Part shown: positions 1 to 9,376 of the stretch, one piece after another | Position numbering within the stretch: the stretch's first letter is position 1 | Layout: every line of letters begins with the position of its first letter | Origin: Clostridia bacterium | Lineage (GTDB): Bacteria; Bacillota_A; Clostridia; Christensenellales; Aristaeellaceae | NCBI GenBank assembly: GCA_017509065.1 | Contig: JAFWQM010000161.1 | Span: 45,748-109,747 of the forward strand | DNA length: 64,000 bases | Direction of reading: 5' to 3' | The notes under the pieces: model-generated | The model's database searches: none | Seen by the model: only the letters and a program-made list of their open reading frames with translations | What the model was told of the DNA's origin: nothing | Program-made: the position numbers and the translations under genes

Positions 1-1334
1 TAAGCGGCGAACAAATCCTCAAAGGTTTGGAAGCTGCCGATTTCTCCCGTTTGCAATCCGATCTGCTTGCCCGTAACTGCGTCCCGGCCATTGCGAAGCG
101 TAATTTCCAGGATTTTCAGCAGATTGATGATGCCGTTAGGACTTCCTACACTGCGATGGTCCAAAATATATTCCCCGCAGCCGAAGGGCACATAATCCTC
201 AGCTTCCTGGATGGAAACGTTAAACGCCTTGCTGACCGCGGAAACGTTCACATCATCGTTATACAAAATGGGATAGGTGCGTCCTTCCCGGATGGATTGC
301 AGGGCCAGGTCCAGCAGGCTTTCGTCCATGCCCTCATACCAGCGCAGGGAAAGCTGGGGTTCGCCTTCCTTTATTTGGCGCGTGGCTTCAATCATCATCC
401 GGGCTGCCAGATCGGCGTTCTTTTCGTTTTTCCGGCCCCGGCCGCCCAAAATCACACGCCCATTCCAAATGGTATTCCGGTCCGCCATCAATTGCCAAAA
501 GCCGTTCAGCAGGGTTTGGGCTTCTTGTTCGGTCAGTACCCCTGTTTCCAAATCGCGAACCAGATCATCTCCCAGCACATCGTCCAGGCGGCCATAGTTG
601 TATGTGCCGCTGATCAGGCTGTAAAGCCAATGCAGCTGAATGCACTCCCGCAGGGTTCGGGGTGCGCGAAGGGTGATGGCGTTTAATGCATCTGCCATCG
701 CGTTCAATTGCTCACGGTCAGCAGGCAGCGATGCTTCATCACGCAATTGAAGCGCCTGATCCCGATAATACAGGCAGCACTCCTTCAGCAGTTCCAGTGC
801 GCCTTCCATAGCGCTGAACAAATCCGGATTTTGTGGTTTTCTGTCCTGTACTTCCGCCAGCAGCCCCGGGATTCCTTCCCGAAGCAGCTTTTCGTAGTCC
901 ATATAGGTGCCCGCCATACGGTACAGCGGCGCGGCCGGCAAAGGATCATCCGTCCATCGGTCGCTGGGCAGGGCTGCCTGAACCGACGCAGGATAAGAAG
1001 ACCGCACTTTGTAAGCCGTTGTTTCCGTTTTCCAGAAGCGCAGCACATCCCGCACCTGTTCGCGCATTTCAGCGGGATATTCATGCTCGGCCAGTTTCTT
1101 TTCGATGGCTGCCTGATCGCAGTAATAACCCAGGCCGCCGGGCTCCGGGCTGACGCCGACGAAGCTCATTTCCAGCCTGCCCGCAAAGAGATCGCCGAAT
1201 CGGATGGGCCGGAACAAAGCGGGGTACATGACCCGCAGGCAGGCAAGCTCCCGCTGCGGAAGCGTCCAGCCTTTCGCCTGCTGATAAGCTTTGGTAACGC
1301 CCAACTCCACAGAAAAATCATAGGCTGTGTTCAT
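1..1334 (-). CDS. Glycyl radical enzyme, pyruvate formate-lyase family (C-terminus off the window)
   Basis: About 444 codons are present; the gene runs off the left edge, so the glycyl radical loop cannot be seen. The start is the ATG at 1332-1334, preceded by a GAGG ribosome site. The protein resembles the complete glycyl radical enzyme at 38751-41060 along its whole visible length (both have the GRLDD, NGRV-GG-GRK and YPxLYNDDVNV blocks). The presumed thiyl-radical cysteine is Cys386 in VPFGCGEY. It is followed by Glu388, the Cys-x-Glu arrangement known from dehydratase and lyase members, not the Cys-Cys of true pyruvate formate-lyase. It lies 12 bases downstream of an ADP-ribosylglycohydrolase-family gene, probably in one operon. 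Substrate unknown; no activating radical SAM enzyme is visible. Confidence 0.85.
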   Translation of the reverse strand, partial: MNTAYDFSVELGVTKAYQQAKGWTLPQRELACLRVMYPALFRPIRFGDLFAGRLEMSFVGVSPEPGGLGYYCDQAAIEKKLAEHEYPAEMREQVRDVLRFWKTETTAYKVRSSYPASVQAALPSDRWTDDPLPAAPLYRMAGTYMDYEKLLREGIPGLLAEVQDRKPQNPDLFSAMEGALELLKECCLYYRDQALQLRDEASLPADREQLNAMADALNAITLRAPRTLRECIQLHWLYSLISGTYNYGRLDDVLGDDLVRDLETGVLTEQEAQTLLNGFWQLMADRNTIWNGRVILGGRGRKNEKNADLAARMMIEATRQIKEGEPQLSLRWYEGMDESLLDLALQSIREGRTYPILYNDDVNVSAVSKAFNVSIQEAEDYVPFGCGEYILDHRSVGSPNGIINLLKILEITLRNGRDAVTGKQIGLQTGEIGSFQTFEDLFAA

Positions 1335-1346
1335 GCTGAACCTCTG

Positions 1347-2699
1347 TTATGATGGAGTACGAATCAATTCGCAGGTCATCTCCGCCAATTGCTCCACGGA
1401 AACCACCGGAAACCCGTCGATGCTGGTTCTGAGCCTTTCATGAAAAGCCTTGGACCAAGAAGCGGGAATCTTTTCCTTTCCCAGCATCATGCCCAGAATG
1501 GAGCCCACCGTCGCACCGTTGCAGTCCGTATCAAATCCGATCTGTACTGCCTGGCAGATGGACTTGCCAAAGTCTCCTTCACCCCACAAGATGGCGGCGG
1601 TCACAATCATGGCGTTGGACACCGTATGGCACCAATGGTGCTGAATCCATTCGTTCCATTCCCCATGAATTCTTTTTTCCACTTCATCCCAGGAAATCTT
1701 TTCTTCGTACCAGCCGATTACCCGTTCCACCGCTTCATGCAGCCGGGAGCGAGGTGGAATTTCACGCAGCCCTGCTTTTATGATTTCCATTGGTTCTCCG
1801 CACACCGCCGCTTTGGCGATCATAGCGGCAATGTACATTTCGCCGTAAATGCCGTTTTTTACATGGGAAATTGATGCGTCCCGGAAGGCCATTTCCGCCG
1901 CCCGCCGGGGATTGCCCGGATTGATATACCCAAAGAAATCCCCGCGAATCTGCGCGCCGATCCATTCCCGATAGGGATTCTTTCGGAACGCAGTTCCCGG
2001 GGGCAGCAGCCCGCAGGCCCCGTTCCGATAAGCCACTCGCTCGGCGGTGCAGGTGGCGAACATGGGAATCCATTGAAGCCAGCCCTCCAGCACGTCACAG
2101 GAGCGGAAATTCCGTCCGTATTTCTGCACTATTTTCAGGGCGAACACGGTGTAATTGGTGTCGTCGTCCACCGGCGCGGCGTCCCCGATGGTATCCACCC
2201 AGCACTTCTGCCAGGGTTCCAGCAAAGAAAAATCTACTTTTCTCCGCAGTTCCTCCGTGAATTCCCGGGAATCCACATATCGGTTCATGGGATAGTTGCC
2301 CGTGCATTGCAAAATAGGCAGGATTTTGTCCATACGCAGTCCTTCCAAAGGCTTTCCCAGCAGACAGCCCGCAATGCGGCCAATCCACGCTCCGGCAATG
2401 TGCTCCCGCAAATCTGCAATGAATACATCTTTTTTCGCTTCTTCCCCTTCGGGCAGGGTGGATACAATACCCGCATAATCGGAGGGCTCCTGATAGGGAT
2501 AGTCTGGCCGCACAGGGGCTGCCAGCAAAACGGCTTCCATGGCCTCCGCTTCTTTTTCCCGATCCTGTGTTTTGCTTTCCTTCGCAATCATTTCGCAGGA
2601 GGCTTGAAATTTTTCCGCGTTTTTTCCTTCGTCCATGGCCTGCTGCCAGGCGATCATCATATCCGGGGCCAGTTTCATCCACGCCTGATGTTCCAGCAT
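1347..2699 (-). CDS. ADP-ribosylglycohydrolase (DraG/ARH) family protein
   Basis: 450 residues, ATG start with AAGGAGG ribosome site. Family signatures are GRIAGCLLGKPLEG (about residue 105), DDDTNYT (about residue 178) and, near the C-terminus, DTDCNGATVGSILGMMLG. The paired acidic motifs fit the two metal ions that members of this family use to cleave N- or O-ribosyl bonds. The N-terminal 90 residues lie outside the usual core. It sits between a GH5-like hydrolase gene and a glycyl radical enzyme gene on the same strand, so it may act on a ribosyl or glycosyl metabolite and not on ADP-ribosylated protein; that is inference from context. Confidence 0.85.
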   Translation of the reverse strand: MLEHQAWMKLAPDMMIAWQQAMDEGKNAEKFQASCEMIAKESKTQDREKEAEAMEAVLLAAPVRPDYPYQEPSDYAGIVSTLPEGEEAKKDVFIADLREHIAGAWIGRIAGCLLGKPLEGLRMDKILPILQCTGNYPMNRYVDSREFTEELRRKVDFSLLEPWQKCWVDTIGDAAPVDDDTNYTVFALKIVQKYGRNFRSCDVLEGWLQWIPMFATCTAERVAYRNGACGLLPPGTAFRKNPYREWIGAQIRGDFFGYINPGNPRRAAEMAFRDASISHVKNGIYGEMYIAAMIAKAAVCGEPMEIIKAGLREIPPRSRLHEAVERVIGWYEEKISWDEVEKRIHGEWNEWIQHHWCHTVSNAMIVTAAILWGEGDFGKSICQAVQIGFDTDCNGATVGSILGMMLGKEKIPASWSKAFHERLRTSIDGFPVVSVEQLAEMTCELIRTPS

Positions 2700-2723
2700 G
2701 AAGGTTCCTCCTTATGTCTTATA

Positions 2724-2794
2724 GTTTTTTCTGGAGGGAACCGCTCTTTGGAGCCCAAAGAACGGTTCCCTCAGACCCCCTTCCGAGAAAAGCG
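2724..2794. repeat. Dispersed 70-base hairpin repeat, copy 1
   Basis: An inverted repeat with an 18-position stem and one mismatch (2734-2751 against 2755-2772) closes on a 3-base loop. Its reverse complement matches the element at 55019-55087 in stem, loop surroundings and both flanks, including the AGGGGGTCTG and CAGAAAAA blocks. A partial copy lacking the stem is at 41079-41115. Here it fills the gap between the GH5-like gene and the ADP-ribosylglycohydrolase gene and may also act as an mRNA processing or attenuation hairpin. Confidence 0.75.
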
Positions 2795-2804
2795 AATAGG
2801 GGAG

Positions 2805-4622
2805 TTAACAAATTTCAATTATCGCTGCGCCAAAGGGCGGCAGTATCTCCGGATTGCCGTACAGAACGCTGATTTTTCCCATTTTGTTTTCAAAACACAG
2901 CGCTGTTTTTTGTTCCAGATTGGAATAATTGATGAGCACCGCATAGGTTTTGCTCTGCCCGGCATGCAGCGTTATGCCGACAAAAGGATTGCCGCATCTG
3001 ATCCCCGGCTGCTTCACTGCCTGGTAGATTTCGGCCGCGTCCCCGATTTCCGGATTGTGCAGCAGCATTTCTTCCAATGGCGCGTTCAGCAAGTATACCG
3101 TTCCTTTCCCGTAATTGTGTTTTCCGAACAGGATGCAGTTTTCTTCATCCCTGGCCAGCACCTGCCCGCCTCGCGCTTCCAATTCAAACTGATATTTCCG
3201 TTCATAAGGAATCCTTTTTCCATCGTACAGGATATTTCCCCGGTTTTGCCTTCGGCATGAGCGGATGACCCTGAATCCGGTGAACGCTTCAAACTCGCTG
3301 AGGATTCCATCGTTCAGGGACAGATACAGCGCCGCGCCGTCCTGTACCTTTTGCTTGACCGCTTCATAAGCCCGCTTGCTCATGACCCCGCCGCTGACAG
3401 AGGGCAGGAAATACGTTTCGCTGTCCGGCAGTTCCTGATCGCAGGAAGCAAACCGCAGCGTCAGCCCTGCCTGCTTTGCCAGCAGATAGGTCATATACCC
3501 CACGCCCACCTGATCTTGATTCCAGGTGAGCAGGCACACGCCGTCCCGCTGAACGGGCGGCAGAGAAATGCCCAAGGAGGTTACGGCGCTTTCAAAATTC
3601 TGAAATTCTTTTGCCATTGCTTTTGGCTGACCAGGACGGTGTAAGAGCCCCAATTCCCGCTCCACCATATTCCAATCGTAGGGCGGCTGGGACAAATGAT
3701 CCTGGTCAAAGGCGCACCACCACAAAAGCCCCTTAGCTCCATGCGCCCAGGCTGACCAAAGGTTCACCCGCAGGAAGCCCGCCGCCGTTTCGTCGCTGCA
3801 TACCATGGGCCCCATGGTACCGATTTCTTCCACCAGGCAGGGTTTCCCGCTCAAATCGCTGTACAGTTGCGTTTGGAAGGTGGCGTGCATCAGCGTTCGG
3901 TAAACATCCTGAAAATCAAAATCCGCATGCTCCACCCAGTAAGGATAGGGATGGGTGGTCAGCATGTCCGTCCATTGGCCCTGATCCTGCATCGTCCATG
4001 GGCCGTTCATGGTCAGGGAATGCATCCCGGAAATGATGGGACGGGTTTGATCCTGGGCCCGGATGGCGTTGGTGACCATGGCCGTCCAGTTAACGGCTTC
4101 ATATCGGCTGTCCGCTTCCTCCATGCAGTTACATTCGTTGCCCAAATCCCAGGCAATGATGGCAGGCTCGTCTTTCATCCGGGATACGAAACCGGCGATC
4201 AACAACTGTTCAAAATACAAAGCAGTCACATTGGAAAACAGGTTTTTATCCTGTAAAGCGGGCGGCAGGAACAATCTGCCGCTCATCCAGCCGGTCAGCA
4301 GCCCGACGATCAATCGCAGGCCGTATTCCTTCGCCAAACAGCAGAGCGTAGAAAAATGATCCAGCATTTCTTCCGACAAATAATAAGGATTTTCCGGCAA
4401 GGCATCGTTGGGCATTCTGTATTCCCGAAGTTGGTGATTACCGGTCAGGCAGGCGTTCACCGGCTGAAAATCCCGCCAGTTGGGGAAAACCCGCAGCACC
4501 TGGACGCCTTGCTCCCTGAGGGACGCAAAGTCCTGCCGAACAATGGCTTCATCCCATTGGATCCACATGTCCGTTCCCGCGTGGGACGCCCAATAGTTCA
4601 CCCCTGACCAGAAATGATCCAT
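2805..4622 (-). CDS. GH5-like (clan GH-A) glycoside hydrolase
   Basis: 605 residues from the ATG at 4620-4622. I prefer this start over the in-frame ATG 12 bases upstream because GGAGG lies 6-7 bases before it, inside the longer reading. A TIM-barrel catalytic domain occupies the first two thirds, with WDLGNECN (Asn-Glu, acid/base) near residue 165, TTHPYP near 225 and CLVEEIGTM (probable nucleophile Glu) near 265. The rest looks like the beta-galactosidase-type trimerisation and accessory part of endo-mannosidase-like proteins (COG3934 type). No signal peptide, so probably cytoplasmic. Divergent from the kinase gene at 4784. Substrate could be a beta-mannoside or beta-glucoside; not decidable. 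Confidence 0.8.
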   Translation of the reverse strand: MDHFWSGVNYWASHAGTDMWIQWDEAIVRQDFASLREQGVQVLRVFPNWRDFQPVNACLTGNHQLREYRMPNDALPENPYYLSEEMLDHFSTLCCLAKEYGLRLIVGLLTGWMSGRLFLPPALQDKNLFSNVTALYFEQLLIAGFVSRMKDEPAIIAWDLGNECNCMEEADSRYEAVNWTAMVTNAIRAQDQTRPIISGMHSLTMNGPWTMQDQGQWTDMLTTHPYPYWVEHADFDFQDVYRTLMHATFQTQLYSDLSGKPCLVEEIGTMGPMVCSDETAAGFLRVNLWSAWAHGAKGLLWWCAFDQDHLSQPPYDWNMVERELGLLHRPGQPKAMAKEFQNFESAVTSLGISLPPVQRDGVCLLTWNQDQVGVGYMTYLLAKQAGLTLRFASCDQELPDSETYFLPSVSGGVMSKRAYEAVKQKVQDGAALYLSLNDGILSEFEAFTGFRVIRSCRRQNRGNILYDGKRIPYERKYQFELEARGGQVLARDEENCILFGKHNYGKGTVYLLNAPLEEMLLHNPEIGDAAEIYQAVKQPGIRCGNPFVGITLHAGQSKTYAVLINYSNLEQKTALCFENKMGKISVLYGNPEILPPFGAAIIEIC

Positions 4623-4680
4623 AAACGCCTCCATGATGTTTTTCTGATTTTATTATAAGTTTTCAATCACGGAACGCACA

Positions 4681-4714
4681 GTATAAAAAACGTACATCCT
4701 GAAAATTTATAGCC
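4681..4714 (+). promoter_or_regulatory. Candidate operator, TATAAAAAACGTACA motif
   Basis: Contains TATAAAAAACGTACAT followed by CCTGA and an AT-rich TTTATAG block. The same order of blocks is found at 44168-44196 (minus), 27623-27654 (minus), 27692-27720 (minus) and 27741-27773 (plus), each oriented toward the adjacent operon. It is not palindromic, which fits an AraC-type site better than a LacI or GntR site. Inference from recurrence only. Confidence 0.5.
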
Positions 4715-4753
4715 CAAAGCGCCTTTGAAATGATGCAATCGGAATGGGATTTG

Positions 4754-4762
4754 TGATATGAT
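4754..4762 (+). promoter_or_regulatory. Extended -10 promoter for the kinase-GH3-GH1 operon
   Basis: TGATATGAT gives a TGn extended -10 with TATGAT at 4757-4762, about 22 bases before the first possible start of the PfkB kinase. No good -35 is present at 16-18 bases, which suits an activator-dependent promoter. Confidence 0.5.
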
Positions 4763-4783
4763 AGAGATAACAAAAAACGGGCG

Positions 4784-5695
4784 GTGAGGAAATTGAAGAT
4801 CCTGAACTTCGGGTCCCTGAACCTGGACTATGTATATGAAGTGGAGCATTTTGTGCAGCCCGGGGAAACGCTGAGCGCCGCATCCCAAACCGTGAAAGCG
4901 GGCGGCAAGGGGCTGAACCAGTCCATCGCCCTACGCCGCGCCGGGGCGGAGGTGTGGCACGCGGGCTGTATGGGAACAGGCGGGGAAACGTTGGTGGAGC
5001 GATTGCAGAAAGACGGTGTTCACACGGATTATATTCGTCCTGTGCCCACCTTACAGGGGAACGCGGTGATCCAGGTGAATGCCCAGGGCGAAAACTGCAT
5101 CCTGCTGTTCTGCGGTTCCAACCAGTGCGTCACCGAAGCGCAGATTGATGAAACGATCAGCGCTTTTGCCCCCGGCGATTGGCTGCTGCTGCAAAATGAA
5201 GTGAACCTGGTGGACAGGATGGTGGAGAAAGCCGCGGAAAAGGGACTCATGATCGCGCTGAATCCTTCCCCTTTTAACGGTAAATTAAACGCTGTGGACT
5301 ATGGGAAGCTGTCCTGGCTCCTGATGAATGAAATCGAAGCGGAGCAGCTGACCGGAGAAACAGACCCGGCAGCGGCTTGGGCTGCACTGCATCAGCAATA
5401 TCCCCAGTTATCCGTTTTGATCACACTGGGCGTCAAAGGCAGCATGGCCTGGCACATGCAACAAGGGACGATTGAAACTCATTTCCAGCCCGCTCTTTCC
5501 GTTCAGGCGGTGGATACTACAGCGGCGGGCGACACGTATACCGGGTATTTTATCTCCGAAATCATGGAAGGATTGTCTTTGCAAATTTGCATGGAACGAG
5601 CAGCCCGGGCTTCCGCTATCGCCGTCACCCGTTTTGGCGCGGCGGATTCTATTCCTGATAAAAATGAAGTGGACGCAGGAGGTAACATCCAATGA
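4784..5695 (+). CDS. PfkB-family (ribokinase-like) sugar kinase
   Basis: Up to 303 residues. Hallmarks are the N-terminal LNFGSLNLDYVYEV strand, the GGKGLNQSIALRRAGA motif near residues 38-55 (PfkB signature 1 type) and the C-terminal DTTAAGDTYTGYF motif (signature 2; its Asp is the catalytic base). It should phosphorylate a monosaccharide or nucleoside with ATP in the cytoplasm. The start is uncertain: GTG at 4784 has little room for a ribosome site, while TTG at 4793 follows TGAGGA closely. The stop overlaps the GH3 start by 4 bases (ATGA), so translation is coupled and it probably acts on a sugar released by the GH3 or GH1 enzyme. Confidence 0.88.
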   Translation: MRKLKILNFGSLNLDYVYEVEHFVQPGETLSAASQTVKAGGKGLNQSIALRRAGAEVWHAGCMGTGGETLVERLQKDGVHTDYIRPVPTLQGNAVIQVNAQGENCILLFCGSNQCVTEAQIDETISAFAPGDWLLLQNEVNLVDRMVEKAAEKGLMIALNPSPFNGKLNAVDYGKLSWLLMNEIEAEQLTGETDPAAAWAALHQQYPQLSVLITLGVKGSMAWHMQQGTIETHFQPALSVQAVDTTAAGDTYTGYFISEIMEGLSLQICMERAARASAIAVTRFGAADSIPDKNEVDAGGNIQ

Positions 5696-7911
5696 AAGAA
5701 GCGGATTTGCGGCAATTGCTCCATGATATGACCCTGGAGGAAAAGATCGGCCAGCTGGTGCAGCTGCCGGGATATTTCCAAAATGAAGGCGCAGTCACCG
5801 GTCCGGCGGGAGATATGGGCCTGACCCAGGACGACTTACGGTTGGCGGGCAGCTATCTGTCCATCATCGGCGCGGAGAAGATCAGGAAGCTGCAAACGGA
5901 ATTCATGGCCCGGCATCCCCATCATATTCCGCTTTTGTTCATGGCGGATATCATCAACGGCTACCGCACGGTATTTCCCATTCCCTTGGCCCAGGGCTGC
6001 ACCTTCGATCCTGAGCTGGTGAAAGAGGGCGCCGCCATCGCCGCCCGGGAAGCCGCGGCGGCGGGCATTCACGTAACCTTCTCTCCCATGGCCGATCTGG
6101 TGCGGGACGCCCGGTGGGGCCGGGTGATGGAGTCCACTGGGGAAGATCCTTTCCTGAACGGACAAATGGCCGCCGCCATGGTCTGGGGCTATCAGGGGGA
6201 CAGCTTACAGGAAAAAGGGCATATTGCCGCCTGCCTGAAGCACTTCGCGGGCTACGGCGCGCCGGAGGGCGGACGGGATTACAACAATGTGGAATTGTCG
6301 CCCCGCACCCTGCGGGAAGATTATCTGCCCGCTTACCAGGCCGCCGTGGACGCGGGCTGCGAAGTGGTGATGACCTCCTTCAACACCCTGGACCGCATTC
6401 CCTCCGCCGCCAATGAATGGCTGCTGAAGGAAGTGCTGCGCAAGGAAATGGGCTTTAACGGCATGGTGATTTCCGACTGGAACGCCCTCCAGGAGCTGCT
6501 GGCCCACGGTATCGCCGCCGACCAGAAGGAAGCCGCGTTCATCGCCCTGCGAGCCGGGGTGGACATGGACATGACCAGCCCCATCTACACCCGGAATCTC
6601 AAGCAATTGGCGGAAGAAGGCAAGGTGCCGGAACGTTGGATCGACGAAAGCGCCTGGCGGGTGCTGACGCTTAAAAACAAGCTGGGCCTGTTCGAGCAGC
6701 CCTTCAAGGACGCTGACGAGGGAGAAGAAAAAACTGTGCTGCTGTCGGACGCCCATCGTCAGGCCGCCCGGGACTGCGCGGAAAAATCCTTTGTTCTTTT
6801 GAAAAACGAGGAGCATATGCTGCCCTTGCAGGGGGACAAAGTCGCCTTCATCGGGCCATATGTGGACAGCCAATACTTGAACGGGGCCTGGTCGATCTTT
6901 GCCGACGACAAGGATACGGTCACAGTGAAAGCGGCGCTTTCCCAGCATCCCAAAACAAAGAACGTTCCCACCGCTCCCGGCTGTCCCATCAACGACCTGG
7001 ATCAGCCGGTGATGGGCTTCCAGCGGCCCCTGCCTCCGGACACCCTGGATGCGGAAGCGGCCTTGAAGGAAGCGGTCCATCTGGCGAAGGAAGCGAAAAA
7101 GGTGGTGCTGTGCCTGGGCGAACACCGGGAATGCACCGGCGAAGCGGCCAGCCGGGGAGACATCACATTGCCCAAATGCCAGCTTCGATTGTTGGATGAA
7201 GTTGCAAAGGTCAATCAGAACATCATTGTGGTGCTGTTTGGCGGCAGACCCTTGGATATTCGACCGCTGAAAGAAAAAGCCAAAGCCATTCTGATGGCCT
7301 GGCTGCCGGGCACGGAAGGCGGAAACGCCGTGGTGCGCACGCTGCTGGGAGAAAGCAACCCCAGCGGCAAATTGAGCATGTGCTTCCCTTACTGCGTGGG
7401 GCAGCTGCCCATTCATTACAATCATTTGAATACCGGCAGACCCTATCACGGCGATTGCCACGCGGGCCGCTTCGGCTCCAAATATCAGGATATTCCCAAC
7501 GAACCGCTGTATCCCTTCGGATATGGCCTGAGCTATACCGCATTCGATTATTCGCCCATCAGGCTTAGTGCGGACAGCATGACAAAGCAGAGCAGCGTCA
7601 CCGCCACCGTTACCGTGACCAATACCGGTGATCGCCCCGGCACGGAAACAGTACAGATGTACCTGCGCGACTTGGCCGCCAGCGTCGCCCGGCCAATTCG
7701 GATGCTGAAAGGCTTCCAAAGGGTCGCGCTGAACCCCGGAAAAAGCAGGGAGGTTTCCTTCAGCGTCACGGAAGATATGCTGCGTTTCTACGATCTTTCC
7801 ATGCGATATGTCAGCGAGCCGGGGGCTTTCGATATCTTCGTCGGCTCTGACAGCCGGGCGGAAAACAAAGCCCGGTTCACACTCACGGACGAGGAGCTGG
7901 AATATGAATGA
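5692..7911 (+). CDS. GH3 beta-glycosidase
   Basis: 739 residues. An N-terminal TIM barrel with KHFAGYG (183-189) and the nucleophile motif VISDWNAL (Asp262) is followed by the alpha/beta sandwich domain and a C-terminal fibronectin type III-like domain (about 640-735). Full length for a three-domain GH3 beta-glucosidase or beta-xylosidase. No signal peptide, so it should act in the cytoplasm on imported oligosaccharides. Start ATG overlaps the kinase stop. Specificity between glucoside and xyloside cannot be fixed by eye; the GH1 enzyme downstream favours beta-glucoside. Confidence 0.93.
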   Translation: MKEADLRQLLHDMTLEEKIGQLVQLPGYFQNEGAVTGPAGDMGLTQDDLRLAGSYLSIIGAEKIRKLQTEFMARHPHHIPLLFMADIINGYRTVFPIPLAQGCTFDPELVKEGAAIAAREAAAAGIHVTFSPMADLVRDARWGRVMESTGEDPFLNGQMAAAMVWGYQGDSLQEKGHIAACLKHFAGYGAPEGGRDYNNVELSPRTLREDYLPAYQAAVDAGCEVVMTSFNTLDRIPSAANEWLLKEVLRKEMGFNGMVISDWNALQELLAHGIAADQKEAAFIALRAGVDMDMTSPIYTRNLKQLAEEGKVPERWIDESAWRVLTLKNKLGLFEQPFKDADEGEEKTVLLSDAHRQAARDCAEKSFVLLKNEEHMLPLQGDKVAFIGPYVDSQYLNGAWSIFADDKDTVTVKAALSQHPKTKNVPTAPGCPINDLDQPVMGFQRPLPPDTLDAEAALKEAVHLAKEAKKVVLCLGEHRECTGEAASRGDITLPKCQLRLLDEVAKVNQNIIVVLFGGRPLDIRPLKEKAKAILMAWLPGTEGGNAVVRTLLGESNPSGKLSMCFPYCVGQLPIHYNHLNTGRPYHGDCHAGRFGSKYQDIPNEPLYPFGYGLSYTAFDYSPIRLSADSMTKQSSVTATVTVTNTGDRPGTETVQMYLRDLAASVARPIRMLKGFQRVALNPGKSREVSFSVTEDMLRFYDLSMRYVSEPGAFDIFVGSDSRAENKARFTLTDEELEYE

Positions 7912-9247
7912 CATGACGATTGATTTTCCTTTGGGCGTATCCTCCGCCGCCTTCCAAATTGAAGGAGCGTGGAACGAAGACGGAAAAAGCGAATCCATAT
8001 GGGACCGCTGGCTGCACCTGCCCGGCAACGGCAAAGCTTCCGGCGACGTGGCGGCGGATCATTATCACCACATGGAAGGAGACCTGAAACTGCTCAAAGA
8101 AATGGGCGTGGATTCTTACCGCTTTTCAATATCCTGGCCGCGGGTATTGCCGGAGGGAAAAGGCAATCTGAATCCCAAAGGGATGGATTTTTACAGGCGC
8201 ATCCTGGGACGTCTGAAGGAATACGGCATCTCACCGGCCGTCACCCTCTATCACTGGGATTTGCCCCAAGCGCTGCAATATCTGGGCGGCTGGGCGAACC
8301 GGGACACGTGCCTGTATTTTCAGGAATACGCGGAAAAAATGTTTGATGCTTTCGGTTCTTCAGTGGATATTTGGATCACCCATAACGAGCCTTATGTGGC
8401 TGCTTTTTCCGGGCACGCCGCAGGCAGGTTTGCCCCCGGCCATCGCGATTTTGCGGAAGCCCTGCAGGTGAGTCACCATCTTCTTGTGTCTCATGGGCTG
8501 GCGGTCGCTTCCTTTCGGCAGGCCAATCTGAAAGGGAAAATCGGAATCACCCTGGATTATTTTCCCGCTTCGCCTGCTACCGCGCAGAAAGAGGATGTGC
8601 TTGCCGCCCGCCGGGATCGGGAGCACCATTTGTGCTGGTTTGCTGATCCGGTGTTTAAAGGCGTGTACCCGGAGAACATGTGGAATCATTACTTGCGCCA
8701 TGGACTTCCCATGCCGCAGATGAAAGCGGATGATCTGTCTGTGATCGCCGCGCCGATCGATTTTCTGGGCATCAACTATTACCGCCCCAGCGTGATTCAA
8801 AACTGCCCTGGCGGCAACTGGCCTTGCGATACCGCGTATCTTCCCAATCCCGCAGAAAAAACAGAATCCATATATTACCACCAAGCAGAAAAACTATATG
8901 ATTATCTGAAATCCTTGCAGGCGGAGTACGCCCCAAAGGAAATCATCGTCACTGAAAACGGCTTTTCCGCTTATGAAACGCCTGACAGGTTGGGACGTAT
9001 ACGGGACGAAAACCGAATTGACTATCTATACCGGCATCTGGAGAAATGTGTTCGCGCACATCAGGACGGCATACCCATCGGCGGCTATTATGTGTGGAGT
9101 TTTCTGGATGATCTTGAGTGGACAGGCGGATATGCCGGCCGTATGGGGCTGGTGCGGGTGGATTACGATACGATGAAGCGCACGATGAAAGAAAGCGGAA
9201 AATGGTATCAAAAAATGCTCAAATCCAGGAGACTGGAGGCATACTGA
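7904..9247 (+). CDS. GH1 beta-glucosidase / 6-phospho-beta-glucosidase family
   Basis: 447 residues from the ATG at 7904, which follows GAGGAG by 7 bases and overlaps the end of the GH3 gene; an open frame extends further upstream but has no such site. GH1 hallmarks are VSSAAFQIEG (12-21), YHWDLPQAL (116-124), THNEPY with acid/base Glu162, and IIVTENGFS with nucleophile Glu351, ending with the usual SFLDDLEWTGGYAGRMGLVRVDY. Cytoplasmic. With the GH3 enzyme and the kinase it would degrade beta-linked disaccharides. Confidence 0.93.
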   Translation: MNDMTIDFPLGVSSAAFQIEGAWNEDGKSESIWDRWLHLPGNGKASGDVAADHYHHMEGDLKLLKEMGVDSYRFSISWPRVLPEGKGNLNPKGMDFYRRILGRLKEYGISPAVTLYHWDLPQALQYLGGWANRDTCLYFQEYAEKMFDAFGSSVDIWITHNEPYVAAFSGHAAGRFAPGHRDFAEALQVSHHLLVSHGLAVASFRQANLKGKIGITLDYFPASPATAQKEDVLAARRDREHHLCWFADPVFKGVYPENMWNHYLRHGLPMPQMKADDLSVIAAPIDFLGINYYRPSVIQNCPGGNWPCDTAYLPNPAEKTESIYYHQAEKLYDYLKSLQAEYAPKEIIVTENGFSAYETPDRLGRIRDENRIDYLYRHLEKCVRAHQDGIPIGGYYVWSFLDDLEWTGGYAGRMGLVRVDYDTMKRTMKESGKWYQKMLKSRRLEAY

Positions 9248-9376
9248 GAAGAAACAAAAGAATGGATGATTTTCCTTTTTCGTGTGCCCTCCCGCGTCCT
9301 TTAAAGGAAAGACCGTTCATTTGGAGCTGGCCACTTATGCAATGAAAACAATTCAAGCGCAGATCATGGTTATATA

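Noticed and set aside
2073..3260. 395-codon plus-strand frame across the ADP-ribosylglycohydrolase and GH5-like genes
   Set aside because: It spans an intergenic repeat and two real genes on the other strand; no domain pattern.
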